DNA of 64,000 nt. It comes from Centipeda infelix ATCC 43532. GTDB lineage: Bacteria > Bacillota > Negativicutes > Selenomonadales > Selenomonadaceae. Positions 51,844 through 60,799 of the stretch are shown here, piece by piece. The position numbers and the translations under genes are program-made. The notes below the pieces were generated by a model. That model was not told where the DNA came from. It saw nothing but the letters and a program-made list of their open reading frames with translations, and did not search any database. Numbering within the stretch: the first letter of the stretch is position 1; each line of letters starts with the position of its first letter. Where the stretch lies: positions 482,330-546,329 of the forward strand of contig NZ_JH376798.1 in NCBI RefSeq assembly GCF_000234095.1, in the 5' to 3' direction.

Positions 51844-53034
51844 ATGATTAGCGTAACGAAGCTGCTTTTTATGGATGAGTACTACGGGGATGCCCTGCGC
51901 TACGGACATAACGCCCACCGCATGAAGAGCGGCGCGGCGGAGGGGATGGGGCCCGTGGTGGTCTGGAACTCGACGCGCACTTGTAACCTGCGTTGCCGGC
52001 ACTGCTATATGTCGTCGGACGGACAGAAGTATGATGGTGAGCTGACGACGGAGGAGGCAAAGCGTTTTATCGACGATCTGGCAGAGTTCCGTGTGCCCGT
52101 GCTGCTCTTCTCGGGCGGTGAGCCGCTGATCCGTCCCGATTTCTTCGAGCTGGCGGAGTATGCACGGGACAAAGGCGTGCGCCCGACGCTCTCGACGAAC
52201 GGTACGCTCATCACGCGTGAGGTGGCGCAGCGGATCAAGGATCTCGGGGTCGGCTATGTCGGCATCTCACTCGATGGGCTCGCGGATGTGAACGATATGT
52301 TCCGCGGGGTCGAGGGCGCGTATCAGCGTGCGATGGAGGGGATCGAGAACTGTGTTGCCGTGGGGCAGCGCGTGGGGCTCAGATTCACGATCAACCACCA
52401 CAATATCATGGAGCTCGATAAGATCTTTGACTTTATTGAGGAGAAGGGGATCAACCGCGTCTGTTTCTACCACCTCGTCTACTCGGGGCGCGGCGGTCAG
52501 ATGATGGATGAGGATGTGACGGCGGAGGAGTCGCGCCGTGCGATGGACACGATCATTGCGCGGACGAAGGATTTTGAGGCACGCGGTCTCAAGAAGGAGA
52601 TCCTGACGGTAGATAACCACTGCGACGGTGTCTATATGTATCTGAAGGCGCTCGCGGAGGGGAACGATGCGGGGGCGGAGCAGATCAAGAAGCTGATCGG
52701 TGCGAACGGCGGCAACCGTTCGGGGATCGCGTTCGGCGAGGTCGATCCGCTCGGCTATGTGCATCCCGATCAGTTCACACAGCATCACACGTTCGGCAAT
52801 GTGCGTGAGCGGAAGTTTGGCGAGATCTGGCAGGATATGACGCATCCGATTCTCGCGGGGCTGAAGGATCGCAAGCCCCTCCTCAAGGGACGCTGCTCGA
52901 AGTGTCAGTATCTCAGCTGGTGCAACGGGAATTTCCGCACGCGTGCCGAGGCACGGACAGGGGACTTCTGGGAGTCCGATCCATCCTGCTATCTGACGGA
53001 TGAGGAGATCGGCGTTCGGGAGGCTGCTGTATGA
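51844..53034 (+). CDS. ahbC: AhbC/NirJ1-type radical SAM enzyme (heme synthesis from siroheme)
   Basis: 396 residues. Radical SAM/SPASM protein of the alternative heme pathway; AhbC converts 12,18-didecarboxysiroheme to Fe-coproporphyrin III by removing acetate side chains. Radical SAM motif CNLRCRHCY, preceded by the family-typical MISVTKLLFMDEYYGDALRYG and GPVVVWNSTRTC. C-terminal SPASM-like cysteines in CSKCQYLSWCNGNFRTRAEA. AGGAG before the ATG. Overlaps the next radical SAM gene by four bases (ATGA). Confidence 0.88.
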   Translation: MISVTKLLFMDEYYGDALRYGHNAHRMKSGAAEGMGPVVVWNSTRTCNLRCRHCYMSSDGQKYDGELTTEEAKRFIDDLAEFRVPVLLFSGGEPLIRPDFFELAEYARDKGVRPTLSTNGTLITREVAQRIKDLGVGYVGISLDGLADVNDMFRGVEGAYQRAMEGIENCVAVGQRVGLRFTINHHNIMELDKIFDFIEEKGINRVCFYHLVYSGRGGQMMDEDVTAEESRRAMDTIIARTKDFEARGLKKEILTVDNHCDGVYMYLKALAEGNDAGAEQIKKLIGANGGNRSGIAFGEVDPLGYVHPDQFTQHHTFGNVRERKFGEIWQDMTHPILAGLKDRKPLLKGRCSKCQYLSWCNGNFRTRAEARTGDFWESDPSCYLTDEEIGVREAAV

Positions 53035-54203
53035 GTACCCCAATGGAGGCGGTGCATGCCGCACAGGGGACGATGGAGGCGCATCCGCACGCGGCGGGAC
53101 ATGGGGGTGCGGGGCATCCCCACGCGCATATGGGCGGTCATCCCGGTGGACACCCTGCGGGGATGCCGAAGGGGCATCCGAAGGGCGTTGCGGGCGGCGG
53201 GGTAAAGATCATCTCGTGGAACACGACGAATGCCTGCAATATGTACTGTGCTCACTGCTATCGCGACGCGGGCTGCCGTGCGGACGAGGAGCTCTCGACG
53301 GAGGAGGGCAAGAAGCTCTTGCGCGAGATTGCGAAGGCGGGCTTTCGCATTATGATTTTCTCGGGCGGAGAACCGCTGACGCGCCCCGATATCCTCGAAC
53401 TGGTCTCCTATGCGCGCGGGCTTGGGCTCATCCCCGTGTTCGGCACGAATGGGACGCTGATCGATCTGCCGATGGCGAAGGCTCTGAAGGAAGCGGGCGC
53501 GTGCGGCATGGGCATCTCGCTCGACTCGCTCGACAAGACGAAGCACGATACGTTCCGTTCGTTCCCTGGCGGTTGGGATGGCGCGGTGCGCGGGATGATG
53601 AACTGCCGTGAGGCAGGGCTGCCGTTCCAGATCCATACGACGGTGATGGACTGGAACGCACACGAGCTTGAGATGATGACGGACTTTGCCGTGGAGATCG
53701 GGGCGAAGGCGCATCATTTCTTCTTTCTCGTGCCAACGGGACGCGCGGAGACGATCGAGGAGGAGTCCCTGCGTGCGGAGGCGTATGAGGATGTGCTCTC
53801 GCGTATCATGCGGAAGCAGGAGACGGTGGACATCGAGTTGAAGCCGACTTGTGCGCCGCAGTTCCTGCGCATCGCCGATCAGCTCGGCGTGGACACGCGC
53901 TTTACACGCGGGTGTCTGGCGGGGCTGACGTACTGCATCATCAGTCCGCGCGGCAAGGTGCAGCCGTGCGCGTACCTCAACCGTGAGCTTGGCGATGTGC
54001 GCGAGACGCCGTTCGACGAGATCTGGGCGAAAAACGAGGTGTTCCAGGAACTGCGTACGCTCGACTACGGCGGCGGCTGTGGTTCGTGCAGCTACAAGAA
54101 GTCCTGCGGCGGCTGCCGTGCACGCGCGGCGTACTACCATGACGGCGACTTCATGGCGGAGGAGCCGTGGTGCCTGTATCATGGGCGGCGCGGCGAAGCG
54201 TAA
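53031..54203 (+). CDS. ahbD: AhbD/NirJ2-type radical SAM enzyme with His-rich N-terminus
   Basis: 390 residues. Relative of AhbD, which oxidatively decarboxylates the two propionates of Fe-coproporphyrin III to give heme b. Radical SAM motif CNMYCAHCYRDAGC near residue 70; IFSGGEPLTRPDILELV; SPASM cysteines in CAYL, CGSCSYKKSCGGC. Unusual is the N-terminus: residues 9-55 carry about eleven histidines in Gly/Pro/Ala context (HPHAAGHGGAGHPHAHMGGH), absent from typical members, possibly a metal or heme store. The ATG overlaps the ahbC stop. This is the last gene before a bidirectional terminator. Confidence 0.87.
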   Translation: MSTPMEAVHAAQGTMEAHPHAAGHGGAGHPHAHMGGHPGGHPAGMPKGHPKGVAGGGVKIISWNTTNACNMYCAHCYRDAGCRADEELSTEEGKKLLREIAKAGFRIMIFSGGEPLTRPDILELVSYARGLGLIPVFGTNGTLIDLPMAKALKEAGACGMGISLDSLDKTKHDTFRSFPGGWDGAVRGMMNCREAGLPFQIHTTVMDWNAHELEMMTDFAVEIGAKAHHFFFLVPTGRAETIEEESLRAEAYEDVLSRIMRKQETVDIELKPTCAPQFLRIADQLGVDTRFTRGCLAGLTYCIISPRGKVQPCAYLNRELGDVRETPFDEIWAKNEVFQELRTLDYGGGCGSCSYKKSCGGCRARAAYYHDGDFMAEEPWCLYHGRRGEA

Positions 54204-54213
54204 TAGAATAGAC

Positions 54214-54243
54214 GAAAGCCCCCGAGCAACATCGGGGGCTTTC
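54214..54243. terminator. Bidirectional terminator between ahbD and the P-type ATPase gene
   Basis: GAAAGCCCCCGA pairs perfectly with TCGGGGGCTTTC between two convergent genes. Confidence 0.88.
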
Positions 54244-54250
54244 ATGTGCG

Positions 54251-56110
54251 TCAATATTCCTTTACATGCAGTGCACGCATGGCGTTGAGGATGGCGAGGA
54301 CGGTGACACCGACGTCGGCGAAGATCGCCGCCCAGAGGCCCGCCAGACCCAGTGCACCAAGGACGAGGACGATGCCCTTGATGCCGATGGCAAAGATGAT
54401 GTTCTGCCACGCGATGCGCATGGTTTTGCGTGCGATGTCGATGGCAGTTGCGATCTTTCGCGGTTCGTCGGTCATGAGAACGACATCCGCCGCCTCGATT
54501 GCCGCATCCGAGCCGAGTGCACCCATCGCAATGCCGACATCGGCACGCGCAAGCACGGGCGCGTCGTTGATGCCGTCGCCGACGTAGGCGACGGTCTTGT
54601 CATCCTGCTGTGCAGCAAGACGCGCTTCAACCTGTGCGACTTTGTCCTGCGGGAGAAGCTCGGCGTGGATGGTATCGATGCCGAGGCTTTTTCCAACGCT
54701 CATGCCGATTGGGCGCGAGTCACCCGTGAGCATGACCGTCTCGCGGATGCCGCGCTCCTTTAGGGCGCGTACTGCCTCCGCCGCATCCTCCTTGATCTCG
54801 TCCGCGACGTGGACGACGCCCGCAAAGCGACCGTCAACGGAGAGGTAGACCGCACCCGTATGCGGAACAGGAGGGATGTTTACCGTTTTCTTTGCTGTGA
54901 GGAGGTCATGCGTGCCGAGCAGGATGAAATGACCGTTGATGTGCGCGGAGATGCCGCGTCCCGCATTTTCCTCCATCGCGTGTACGTCCGTCTCCTCGGT
55001 CGTGTTCCCGCCGCCCGTAAAGGCGCGCAGGATGGAGCGTCCGATCGGATGGGTGGAATAGCGTTCGGCGTTCGCCGCGTAGAAGAGAACGTCCTCCTCC
55101 TTGAACCCCTCGGCGGGGATGACGCTCGTGACGTGGAAGCTGCCCTTCGTGAGCGTGCCGGTCTTGTCGAAGACGACGGTGTCCGCCTTTGCCAGTGCCT
55201 CCAAGTAGTTGCCGCCCTTGATGAGGATGCCGGCACGGCTCGCGCCGCCGATTCCCGCAAAGAAGGAGAGGGGCACGGAGATGACGAGGGCGCAGGGGCA
55301 GGAGATGACGAGGAAGGTCAGCGCACGGTAGATCCACATACCGAACGGATCGCCCGTGACGAGTGGCGGGATAACGGCGAGGAGCAGTGCGCCAATGACA
55401 ACGGCGGGCGTGTACCAGCGAGCGAAGCGTGTGATGAACGCCTCGGTGGTCGCCTTTTTGTCCGTCGCCTCCTCCACGAGTGACAGGATGCGCTCGACGG
55501 TCGATTCCTCGTACGGGGTTGTGACCTCTACCTCAAGCACGCCCGTCTGGTTGATGCAGCCGCTGATGATCTCGTTCCCCACATGCACTGCGCGAGGCAT
55601 GGACTCGCCTGTGAGTGCGGAGGTGTCGAGGAGTCCCTCGCCCTTTGTAATAATCCCGTCAAGTGGGACGCGCTCGCCCGGATGGACGATGATGGTCTCA
55701 CCGACCTCCACCTCGTCGGGGAATACCTCCTCCTCCGCACCGTCGCGCAGAACACGCGCCGTGTCGGGGCGGATGTCCATGAGCGAGGAGATGGAGCGGC
55801 GGGAACGCTGCACGGCGTATCCTTGAAACCACTCGCCGATCTGGTAGAGCAGCATGACAGCCACACCCTCGGAGTAGTCGCCGAGGGTGATCGCACCGAT
55901 GGTGGCGACTGCCATGAGGAAGTTCTCGTCAAAGACGCGCCCGTGGCGGATGCCCGTTGCGGCGCGCCAGAGAATGTCCCACCCGATGAGCGCGTATGCT
56001 GCGAGGAGGAGTACGACACCGACGGTCGTGTCTTCGAGGATCATTCCCGGGATGAAGAGTGCTGTTGCTCCGCCGATGCGCATGAGCATCCTCTTTTGTT
56101 TCTTCGTCAT
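54251..56110 (-). CDS. Zn2+/Cd2+-type P1B ATPase without N-terminal HMA domain
   Basis: 619 residues. Membrane ATPase exporting heavy-metal cations. CPC metal motif in SCPCALVISVPL, phosphorylation site DKTGTLTKG, HP element in STHPIGRS, ATP-binding GDGINDAPVLARAD, and C-terminal Asp in FADVGVTVLAILNAMR, the arrangement of ZntA/CadA (Zn, Cd, Pb) rather than Cu pumps. The soluble HMA domain usual at the N-terminus is a separate gene just upstream. A single MTKKQKRMLMR basic start precedes the first helix. GGGGGAAG RBS. Confidence 0.92.
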   Translation of the reverse strand: MTKKQKRMLMRIGGATALFIPGMILEDTTVGVVLLLAAYALIGWDILWRAATGIRHGRVFDENFLMAVATIGAITLGDYSEGVAVMLLYQIGEWFQGYAVQRSRRSISSLMDIRPDTARVLRDGAEEEVFPDEVEVGETIIVHPGERVPLDGIITKGEGLLDTSALTGESMPRAVHVGNEIISGCINQTGVLEVEVTTPYEESTVERILSLVEEATDKKATTEAFITRFARWYTPAVVIGALLLAVIPPLVTGDPFGMWIYRALTFLVISCPCALVISVPLSFFAGIGGASRAGILIKGGNYLEALAKADTVVFDKTGTLTKGSFHVTSVIPAEGFKEEDVLFYAANAERYSTHPIGRSILRAFTGGGNTTEETDVHAMEENAGRGISAHINGHFILLGTHDLLTAKKTVNIPPVPHTGAVYLSVDGRFAGVVHVADEIKEDAAEAVRALKERGIRETVMLTGDSRPIGMSVGKSLGIDTIHAELLPQDKVAQVEARLAAQQDDKTVAYVGDGINDAPVLARADVGIAMGALGSDAAIEAADVVLMTDEPRKIATAIDIARKTMRIAWQNIIFAIGIKGIVLVLGALGLAGLWAAIFADVGVTVLAILNAMRALHVKEY

Positions 56111-56134
56111 GTCTGCTTCCCCCTTTTTTCGTTG

Positions 56135-56353
56135 TTACGCCTCGAGTACGGCGTCCGGCTCGATGGTCTTGGCGACCTTCTTGATCTCTGCAATGATCTC
56201 GTCAAAGCGTGCGTCGTCCGCGTCGAGCGTCATGCGCTCGCTGAGAAAGTTGATGCGAACCTTGTTCACACCCTCGATCTTTGCCGCAGCATCCTCAATC
56301 TCCTGAGCGCAGTGGGCGCAGTCGATGTCGCGAAACTTGAATGCCTTTTTCAT
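56135..56353 (-). CDS. HMA-domain metal-binding protein
   Basis: 72 residues, one ferredoxin-like HMA domain with metal motif IDCAHCAQEIE (Cys12, Cys15). Probably delivers or senses the cation for the ATPase encoded next, replacing the missing N-terminal domain of the pump. An acidic residue before the first Cys is common in Zn/Cd-type domains. GGAGACGATC before ATG. Transcribed first from the operator-controlled promoter. Confidence 0.9.
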   Translation of the reverse strand: MKKAFKFRDIDCAHCAQEIEDAAAKIEGVNKVRINFLSERMTLDADDARFDEIIAEIKKVAKTIEPDAVLEA

Positions 56354-56380
56354 GGTGATCGTCTCCTTTATTCAAATAAC

Positions 56381-56402
56381 ATATGAACAACTATTCATGT
56401 GT
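56381..56402 (-). promoter_or_regulatory. ArsR/SmtB-type operator of the HMA-ATPase operon
   Basis: ATATGAACAACTATTCATGT: an imperfect palindrome with ATGAA and TTCAT arms, the pattern bound by metal-sensing ArsR/SmtB repressors (CadC, CzrA, ZiaR). It covers the predicted start of transcription just after the -10 element. No arsR-type gene is in the window. Confidence 0.75.
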
Positions 56403-56405
56403 CTG

Positions 56406-56434
56406 ATTATAATAGGGGTGGAAGAGATTGTCAA
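56406..56434 (-). promoter_or_regulatory. Sigma-70 promoter of the HMA-ATPase operon
   Basis: On the minus strand TTGACA (56429-56434), 17-base spacer, TATAAT (56406-56411), a consensus promoter repressible by the adjacent operator. Confidence 0.88.
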
Positions 56435-56460
56435 TAGGAAGCATTTTTATTTTTGCAAGC

Positions 56461-56493
56461 AAGAACCCCGAAGTAACAACTTCGGGGTTCTTT
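56461..56493 (-). terminator. Terminator of the chemotaxis receptor gene
   Basis: AAGAACCCCGAAGT pairs with ACTTCGGGGTTCTT around a short loop; on the minus strand it is followed by T residues. Confidence 0.85.
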
Positions 56494-56503
56494 GAAAGAT
56501 ATT

Positions 56504-58198
56504 TTACAGCCGGAACTTCGACGTGATGTCGTTGAGCTTCGCGGCGGTCTGTGCGAGGGACTCGGCGCTGTCGCTCACGTCGTGCAGGCTCGCGCTCTGC
56601 TCCTCGGATGCGGCGGCGACGGTCTCGGCATTCGCGCCCGTCTTCTCGGCGACTGCACTGATGTTCTGGACGTTGCCGACGACATCCTGCATATCGTTCG
56701 CCGTGTGGTCGACTGCCTGACTGATCTGCTCAATGTTCGTGCGGACATCCTCGAGACGCTTCTGGATGGAGTCAAAGCTCTTCTCCGTCTCCACGGTGAC
56801 TTCTTTGCTCGCCGCAACCTTCTCCTCGGCACTCTCGATTGCGCCTGCGGCGACTTGGATGCTTTCGATCATATGGGTGATGGTCTGCTCGATCTCGTTC
56901 GTGGCGGCAGAACTCTGCTCAGCGAGCTTGCGGACTTCCTCTGCTACGACAGCAAAGCCGCGTCCTGCCTCACCTGCACGTGCTGCCTCGATGGCGGCGT
57001 TGAGTGCGAGGAGGTTTGTCTGACCCGCGATTTCACGGATGGTGGTGACGACGTTCTTGATGGCATCGGAGCTCGTGACGAGCTTCTCAGAGACCTGTGC
57101 AATCTCGGTCATGGCGTTGCTGACGGTATCGTTCTGCTGGACGAGCTCGTGAATGTACTTCATGCCCTGGTTCGCATCGTCCACCGCGTCGCATGCGGTC
57201 TGGTTCGCATGGACACCGCTCGCGCTCATCTCCTCGGTGCGCGCGCTGACCTGCTCGATGGCAGATGTGATCTCACCGATACTATTATTGTTGTGCACCG
57301 CATCAGAAGCAACATCTGTGATCGTGTGTGCGATGCTCTCGGAGACCTGCATCTGCGACTGTACGGAGTTCGAGAGGTTGGCGCTTGCCTTGGAAAGGCT
57401 GTCCGCCTCCGTCTGGATGGAGCGTACGATGTGGTGAAGCGCATCCTTCATCTCGAGCAGTTCATTTGCCATATCGCCGATCTCATCGTTCCATGTTGCA
57501 CGCGAGCCCTGGAAGGAGAGGTCGAGCTTGCCGAGCTTGCCGACTTCCCCACGCAGTTTGACGAGACGGCCGGCGAGACGGCGTGCGTACCATGTGGCGG
57601 CGACACCGATACCGATGATACCGACAATGCTAACGACGAGCACGATGATAAAGATGTGATCGACGTTGTTGTTCAGTTTCTCAAGCTGCTGCTCCTGTAC
57701 GGTGGTCTGAATCTCTGCCGCCTTGTTGAAGAGCGCGTCGATCTCGTCCGTCTTCTTGCGGAGCTCTGTGGATGCTGCCGTCGCTGCCTCAATGTCGTTG
57801 CGCTGGTAGAGGGCGATGATATCCTTCGTCTTCTCTGTATAGTCGTGCACCGCTTTGCGCAGCTCTTCACCGCGTGCTTTCGCGTCGGCGTTGACCGCAT
57901 GCTCGGCAAAGATACCGATTTGTTCGTCTGCCTTCTTGAGCGCGTTTTCCGTATCCGTGGCACGGTTTGGATCACGCGTGATGATGTAGCCGCGCACCTC
58001 GCTCAGTCCCTGATGGAAGTCGTCCTCTGCCTCGAGCAGGGTAATGCTGTTCTTGACCGTGACGGAGAGCAGATGCTGATAGTCCGCACTTGATGACTTG
58101 AACTCGTAGAGTACGACAGCAAGTAGGACGATCATCAGTGCGATAACACTTCCGACCAGCCCCGTGAGCTGCAGCCCGATGGGCATTCGCTGTCCCAT
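56504..58198 (-). CDS. Methyl-accepting chemotaxis protein, 4HB type
   Basis: 564 residues. Membrane receptor with N-terminal TM1 ([22 protein letters not shown]), a periplasmic four-helix-bundle 4HB_MCP ligand domain (about 35-185), TM2 ([21 protein letters not shown]), HAMP (about 210-265) and the cytoplasmic signalling domain with the hairpin tip [20 protein letters not shown] and [21 protein letters not shown]. Couples to CheA/CheW for flagellar control. The ligand is unknown. ATG with GAGGAAT upstream. Monocistronic. Confidence 0.95.
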   Translation of the reverse strand: MGQRMPIGLQLTGLVGSVIALMIVLLAVVLYEFKSSSADYQHLLSVTVKNSITLLEAEDDFHQGLSEVRGYIITRDPNRATDTENALKKADEQIGIFAEHAVNADAKARGEELRKAVHDYTEKTKDIIALYQRNDIEAATAASTELRKKTDEIDALFNKAAEIQTTVQEQQLEKLNNNVDHIFIIVLVVSIVGIIGIGVAATWYARRLAGRLVKLRGEVGKLGKLDLSFQGSRATWNDEIGDMANELLEMKDALHHIVRSIQTEADSLSKASANLSNSVQSQMQVSESIAHTITDVASDAVHNNNSIGEITSAIEQVSARTEEMSASGVHANQTACDAVDDANQGMKYIHELVQQNDTVSNAMTEIAQVSEKLVTSSDAIKNVVTTIREIAGQTNLLALNAAIEAARAGEAGRGFAVVAEEVRKLAEQSSAATNEIEQTITHMIESIQVAAGAIESAEEKVAASKEVTVETEKSFDSIQKRLEDVRTNIEQISQAVDHTANDMQDVVGNVQNISAVAEKTGANAETVAAASEEQSASLHDVSDSAESLAQTAAKLNDITSKFRL

Positions 58199-58385
58199 AG
58201 TAATTCCTCCTCATTCCTCTTCCCGTACCGCATGCCGCTCCCACGCAGTCACGCAGCACAAAATTTCTGTGTAATTATTTTGCACCCGATGAGCTCTTAT
58301 GTCAATCTTTTTTTATCAGGAGAAAAATTTTTTAGGACTAAAGCCCTCTCTTGCGTGCGCAAGTGAAATATGATAAATTTACATT
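58199..58385. other. Divergent intergenic region
   Basis: AT-rich, upstream of the receptor gene (minus) and of the candidate RNA (plus). TTGCGT (58351-58356), 17 bases, TAAATT (58374-58379) could drive the plus-strand transcript. ATTCATGAAT at 58383-58392 is a perfect ten-base palindrome near the predicted start. No gene. Confidence 0.4.
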
Positions 58386-58612
58386 CATGAATTTCCTGTT
58401 TGCGCGTTGTGTCGATCGTTTGATTGCAGACGATGGGAGCGATGCACGGGCACATTTGGAACGATTAGTCTGCCTTGGTGGGGGAGCACCTCGGGACTTG
58501 GCAGGGTGATTAGTGTCTGCACGACGGACTCGTTTATAAAATGGATTGTGCATGGACGACCAAATGGGATGACAGGAAATCTGAGCCGGTGGATACATCG
58601 GCTTTTCTTTTT
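58386..58612 (+). ncRNA. Candidate structured RNA with intrinsic terminator
   Basis: About 225 bases with no supported gene but local pairing: CTGCC..GGTG..CACC..GGCAG (58471-58506), GCAGAC (about 58429) with GTCTGC (about 58513), ATGCAC (about 58443) with GTGCAT (about 58547). It ends in AGCCGGTG/CATCGGCT followed by TTTTCTTTTT. Could be a leader of the 356-residue gene or an independent small RNA; no known riboswitch class was recognised. Confidence 0.35.
58584..58612 (+). terminator. Intrinsic terminator upstream of the 356-residue gene
   Basis: AGCCGGTG pairs with CATCGGCT (one G-U) and is followed by TTTTCTTTTT. It lies about 100 bases before the next start codon. Confidence 0.75.
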
Positions 58613-58712
58613 GCCCTAAATACGATAGAATATGGACAGCTGCTTATGCGGAAGGCATATCCCGTCGATTCTTTATATATAGTAGAAAACCGCATTACAT
58701 GGAGGTAATGTT

Positions 58713-59783
58713 ATGGCAATATTCGAGGGAATCGGGCGCGTCGGCGACTATGCACAGCTGCGGGATCTTCGGCGCGAGATGAAGTATCGGATCAAGACGG
58801 GGACGAGTCTCGCGCAGGCGATGGGTGCGCCCGTACAGCCCGGCAAGGTGAGATCGGACGAGGCGCAGAAAACGAATGGGAATCGCGATGCGGATCGCGA
58901 GGCTCTGATTCGTCAGAAGCTGCGGCAGGGGCGTAAGCTCTCGCCCGGGGACAAGCAGTATCTAAAGGAAAACGATCCCGATCTCTATGAGAAGGTGGCA
59001 CGGATCGAGGAGCGTCGCGAGGTACTGGCGCGCGCACTGAAGCGTGCGAAGACGAAGGACGAGGCCCTGCGCGCCGTGGCGCAGGCGAATATCGCCGTGC
59101 TCTCGGAGATGCAGAAGGGCGGCGGCAGTACACCGAAATTCTCGGGCGTGGGCGGCGGTTCTTGCGAGGGGAGCTCGTCCGCGGGGGCGCTGACGGCGGG
59201 CGGTGATGCCGCTGCGGGTGATGCACTTGATGCACCTGTGAGTGAGGGCGGTGATGCCGCCGCGACGACGGGCGCGATGCAGGGGGCACTCGGGCGTGAG
59301 GCAGTTGCCGTGCAGGACAGTGAAACATCGGCAGCACAGCCGAGTGCCGCACAGAACGGCACAGGCGCACACGCAGACGGCGCACAGAGCGACCCGCACA
59401 AGGAGCGGGAGCACTTCCAACCCGGACCTTCGACGCGCGACCAATACGGCAACCGCCGTGTGCTCTCGCGCGAGGAGCTGGACGATATGCTCCGTCAGGC
59501 GCAGCAGGCGGGCAAACTCTCACCGCTCGACGATGAGAAGGTCTACCTCCTGCGTGCGCTGCAGCGCGAGTGGATGGAATATGCGAACTCCAAGGAATAC
59601 AAGAATCTGCCGAATACCGCACTCGATGCGGCAGCGGAAAAGGCGCGCGGTGTGCGCCGCAAAAAGCGCACGGACGGTGATCCCGTCCCCGTGCGCCCCG
59701 CGCCGAGTGCCGCCGAAGTGCTTGCCGCGCACAGGTACTACCATGCAGCGCATAGCAGCGAGCCGTTTGAGGAAAAAGGATGA
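58713..59783 (+). CDS. Large partly disordered protein of unknown function
   Basis: 356 residues. N-terminal 125 residues are helical and strongly charged (LRDLRREMKYRIKTGTSLAQ, DREALIRQKLRQGRKLSPGD, EERREVLARALKRAKTKDEA); residues 140-230 are low complexity (Gly, Ala, Ser, Asp); the last 125 are again helical. RQGRKLSPGDKQYLKENDPDL and AQQAGKLSPLDDEKVYLLRA resemble each other, hinting at two related modules. No signal, membrane segment or enzyme motif. The GC-rich, repetitive centre suggests a linker. Strong GGAGG RBS. I do not recognise the family. Confidence 0.7.
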   Translation: MAIFEGIGRVGDYAQLRDLRREMKYRIKTGTSLAQAMGAPVQPGKVRSDEAQKTNGNRDADREALIRQKLRQGRKLSPGDKQYLKENDPDLYEKVARIEERREVLARALKRAKTKDEALRAVAQANIAVLSEMQKGGGSTPKFSGVGGGSCEGSSSAGALTAGGDAAAGDALDAPVSEGGDAAATTGAMQGALGREAVAVQDSETSAAQPSAAQNGTGAHADGAQSDPHKEREHFQPGPSTRDQYGNRRVLSREELDDMLRQAQQAGKLSPLDDEKVYLLRALQREWMEYANSKEYKNLPNTALDAAAEKARGVRRKKRTDGDPVPVRPAPSAAEVLAAHRYYHAAHSSEPFEEKG

Positions 59784-59806
59784 TTCCTTATTAGAAAGGA
59801 AAAGAT

Positions 59807-60376
59807 ATGTTTACATTCAAAGGGGACGGATTCCCCGCATTTCACGGCATCACGCCGCAGATCCACGAGGAGGCGTTCGTCGCACCGCAGGTATTTCTCT
59901 CGGGCGATGTGCGCGTCGGACAGTACGCGAGCCTCTGGCCGGGGGTGGTCGCGCGCGGCGATGTCAACTACATCTCTGTCGGCGACTGCTCGAACATCCA
60001 GGATCTCACATGTCTGCACGTTGCGGACGATAACCCCTGCATCATCGGGGACTATGTGACCGTTGGACACAGCGCGTGCATCCACGGCTGCGAGATCGAG
60101 GATCACGTCCTCATCGGCATGGGGGCGGTTGTCCTGACGGGGGCAAAGATCGGGCGCGGCTCGATCGTCGCGGCGGGTGCGGTGGTCAAAGAGAATGCCG
60201 TCATTCCACCGAACTCCCTTGTTGCGGGCGTTCCCGCGAAGATTGTACGCGAGAATATCGACCGCGTCGCGACCATCCATGCGCAGGCGCTCAAGTACAA
60301 ATGCGAGTGGGCGGTCGAGTACGGGCTGTACCCTGAGATCGGCGGCGAGCGCTTCCACGGCGAGAAGGTCATCTGA
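59807..60376 (+). CDS. Gamma-carbonic-anhydrase-like hexapeptide protein
   Basis: 189 residues. Left-handed beta-helix made of hexapeptide repeats (VGQYASLWPGVVARGDVN, IGRGSIVAAGAVV). The three zinc-binding histidines of the gamma class are recognisable: LHVADD, VGHSACIHGC (two). Homologues are annotated as gamma-CA or YrdA/PaaY proteins; activity varies. GAAAGGAAAAG upstream of ATG. The next gene overlaps its stop (TGATG). Confidence 0.88.
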   Translation: MFTFKGDGFPAFHGITPQIHEEAFVAPQVFLSGDVRVGQYASLWPGVVARGDVNYISVGDCSNIQDLTCLHVADDNPCIIGDYVTVGHSACIHGCEIEDHVLIGMGAVVLTGAKIGRGSIVAAGAVVKENAVIPPNSLVAGVPAKIVRENIDRVATIHAQALKYKCEWAVEYGLYPEIGGERFHGEKVI

Positions 60377-60792
60377 TGGCGGAGGATGCAGAGCACGTTC
60401 GTCAGCCACACGGGCGCGAGCAGCAGGTCAAGATGGAGATCGTCTCCATGATCCACGGCGGCGAATCGCCGTACGACATCATCCACCACGTCGCGCAGTG
60501 GCTTGAGAAGTCCTCGGGCGAACCGGGATATGCGCAGTATGTCGAGGATGCGATGCGTGCGGTGTATGGCTGCGCACTCCAGCATGTACGCCCGATGGAG
60601 GATGAGCTGCGCGACGTGGAGGCACGCCTTGAGCGTATTCGCGCCGCCTATGAAAATCCTGCGTTTACGGAGGAGGAGAAGAAGCGCATCCGCTTTGCCA
60701 TCGATCTCCATGTAAAGAACATCGCGCGTCTCAAGGCATGCATCGAACGTGCGAAGGCGAACGGGGAGACAGCGGAAATTGTGAAGAATTGA
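60376..60792 (+). CDS. Helical protein of unknown function
   Basis: 138 residues, all helical by appearance, with a conserved-looking start (EIVSMIHGGESPYDIIHHVAQWLEKSSG) and a coiled-coil-like middle (EDELRDVEARLERIRAAYEN). No cysteines beyond two, no membrane segment. It overlaps the gamma-CA-like gene (TGATG) and precedes the PPOX gene by seven bases, so the three probably form one transcript. I do not recognise the family. Confidence 0.75.
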   Translation: MAEDAEHVRQPHGREQQVKMEIVSMIHGGESPYDIIHHVAQWLEKSSGEPGYAQYVEDAMRAVYGCALQHVRPMEDELRDVEARLERIRAAYENPAFTEEEKKRIRFAIDLHVKNIARLKACIERAKANGETAEIVKN

Positions 60793-60799
60793 GGAGTAT

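Noticed and set aside
58407..58619. 70-codon plus-strand frame and 86-codon minus-strand frame before the 356-residue gene
   Set aside because: Neither has an RBS or recognisable sequence; the region has inverted repeats and an intrinsic terminator.
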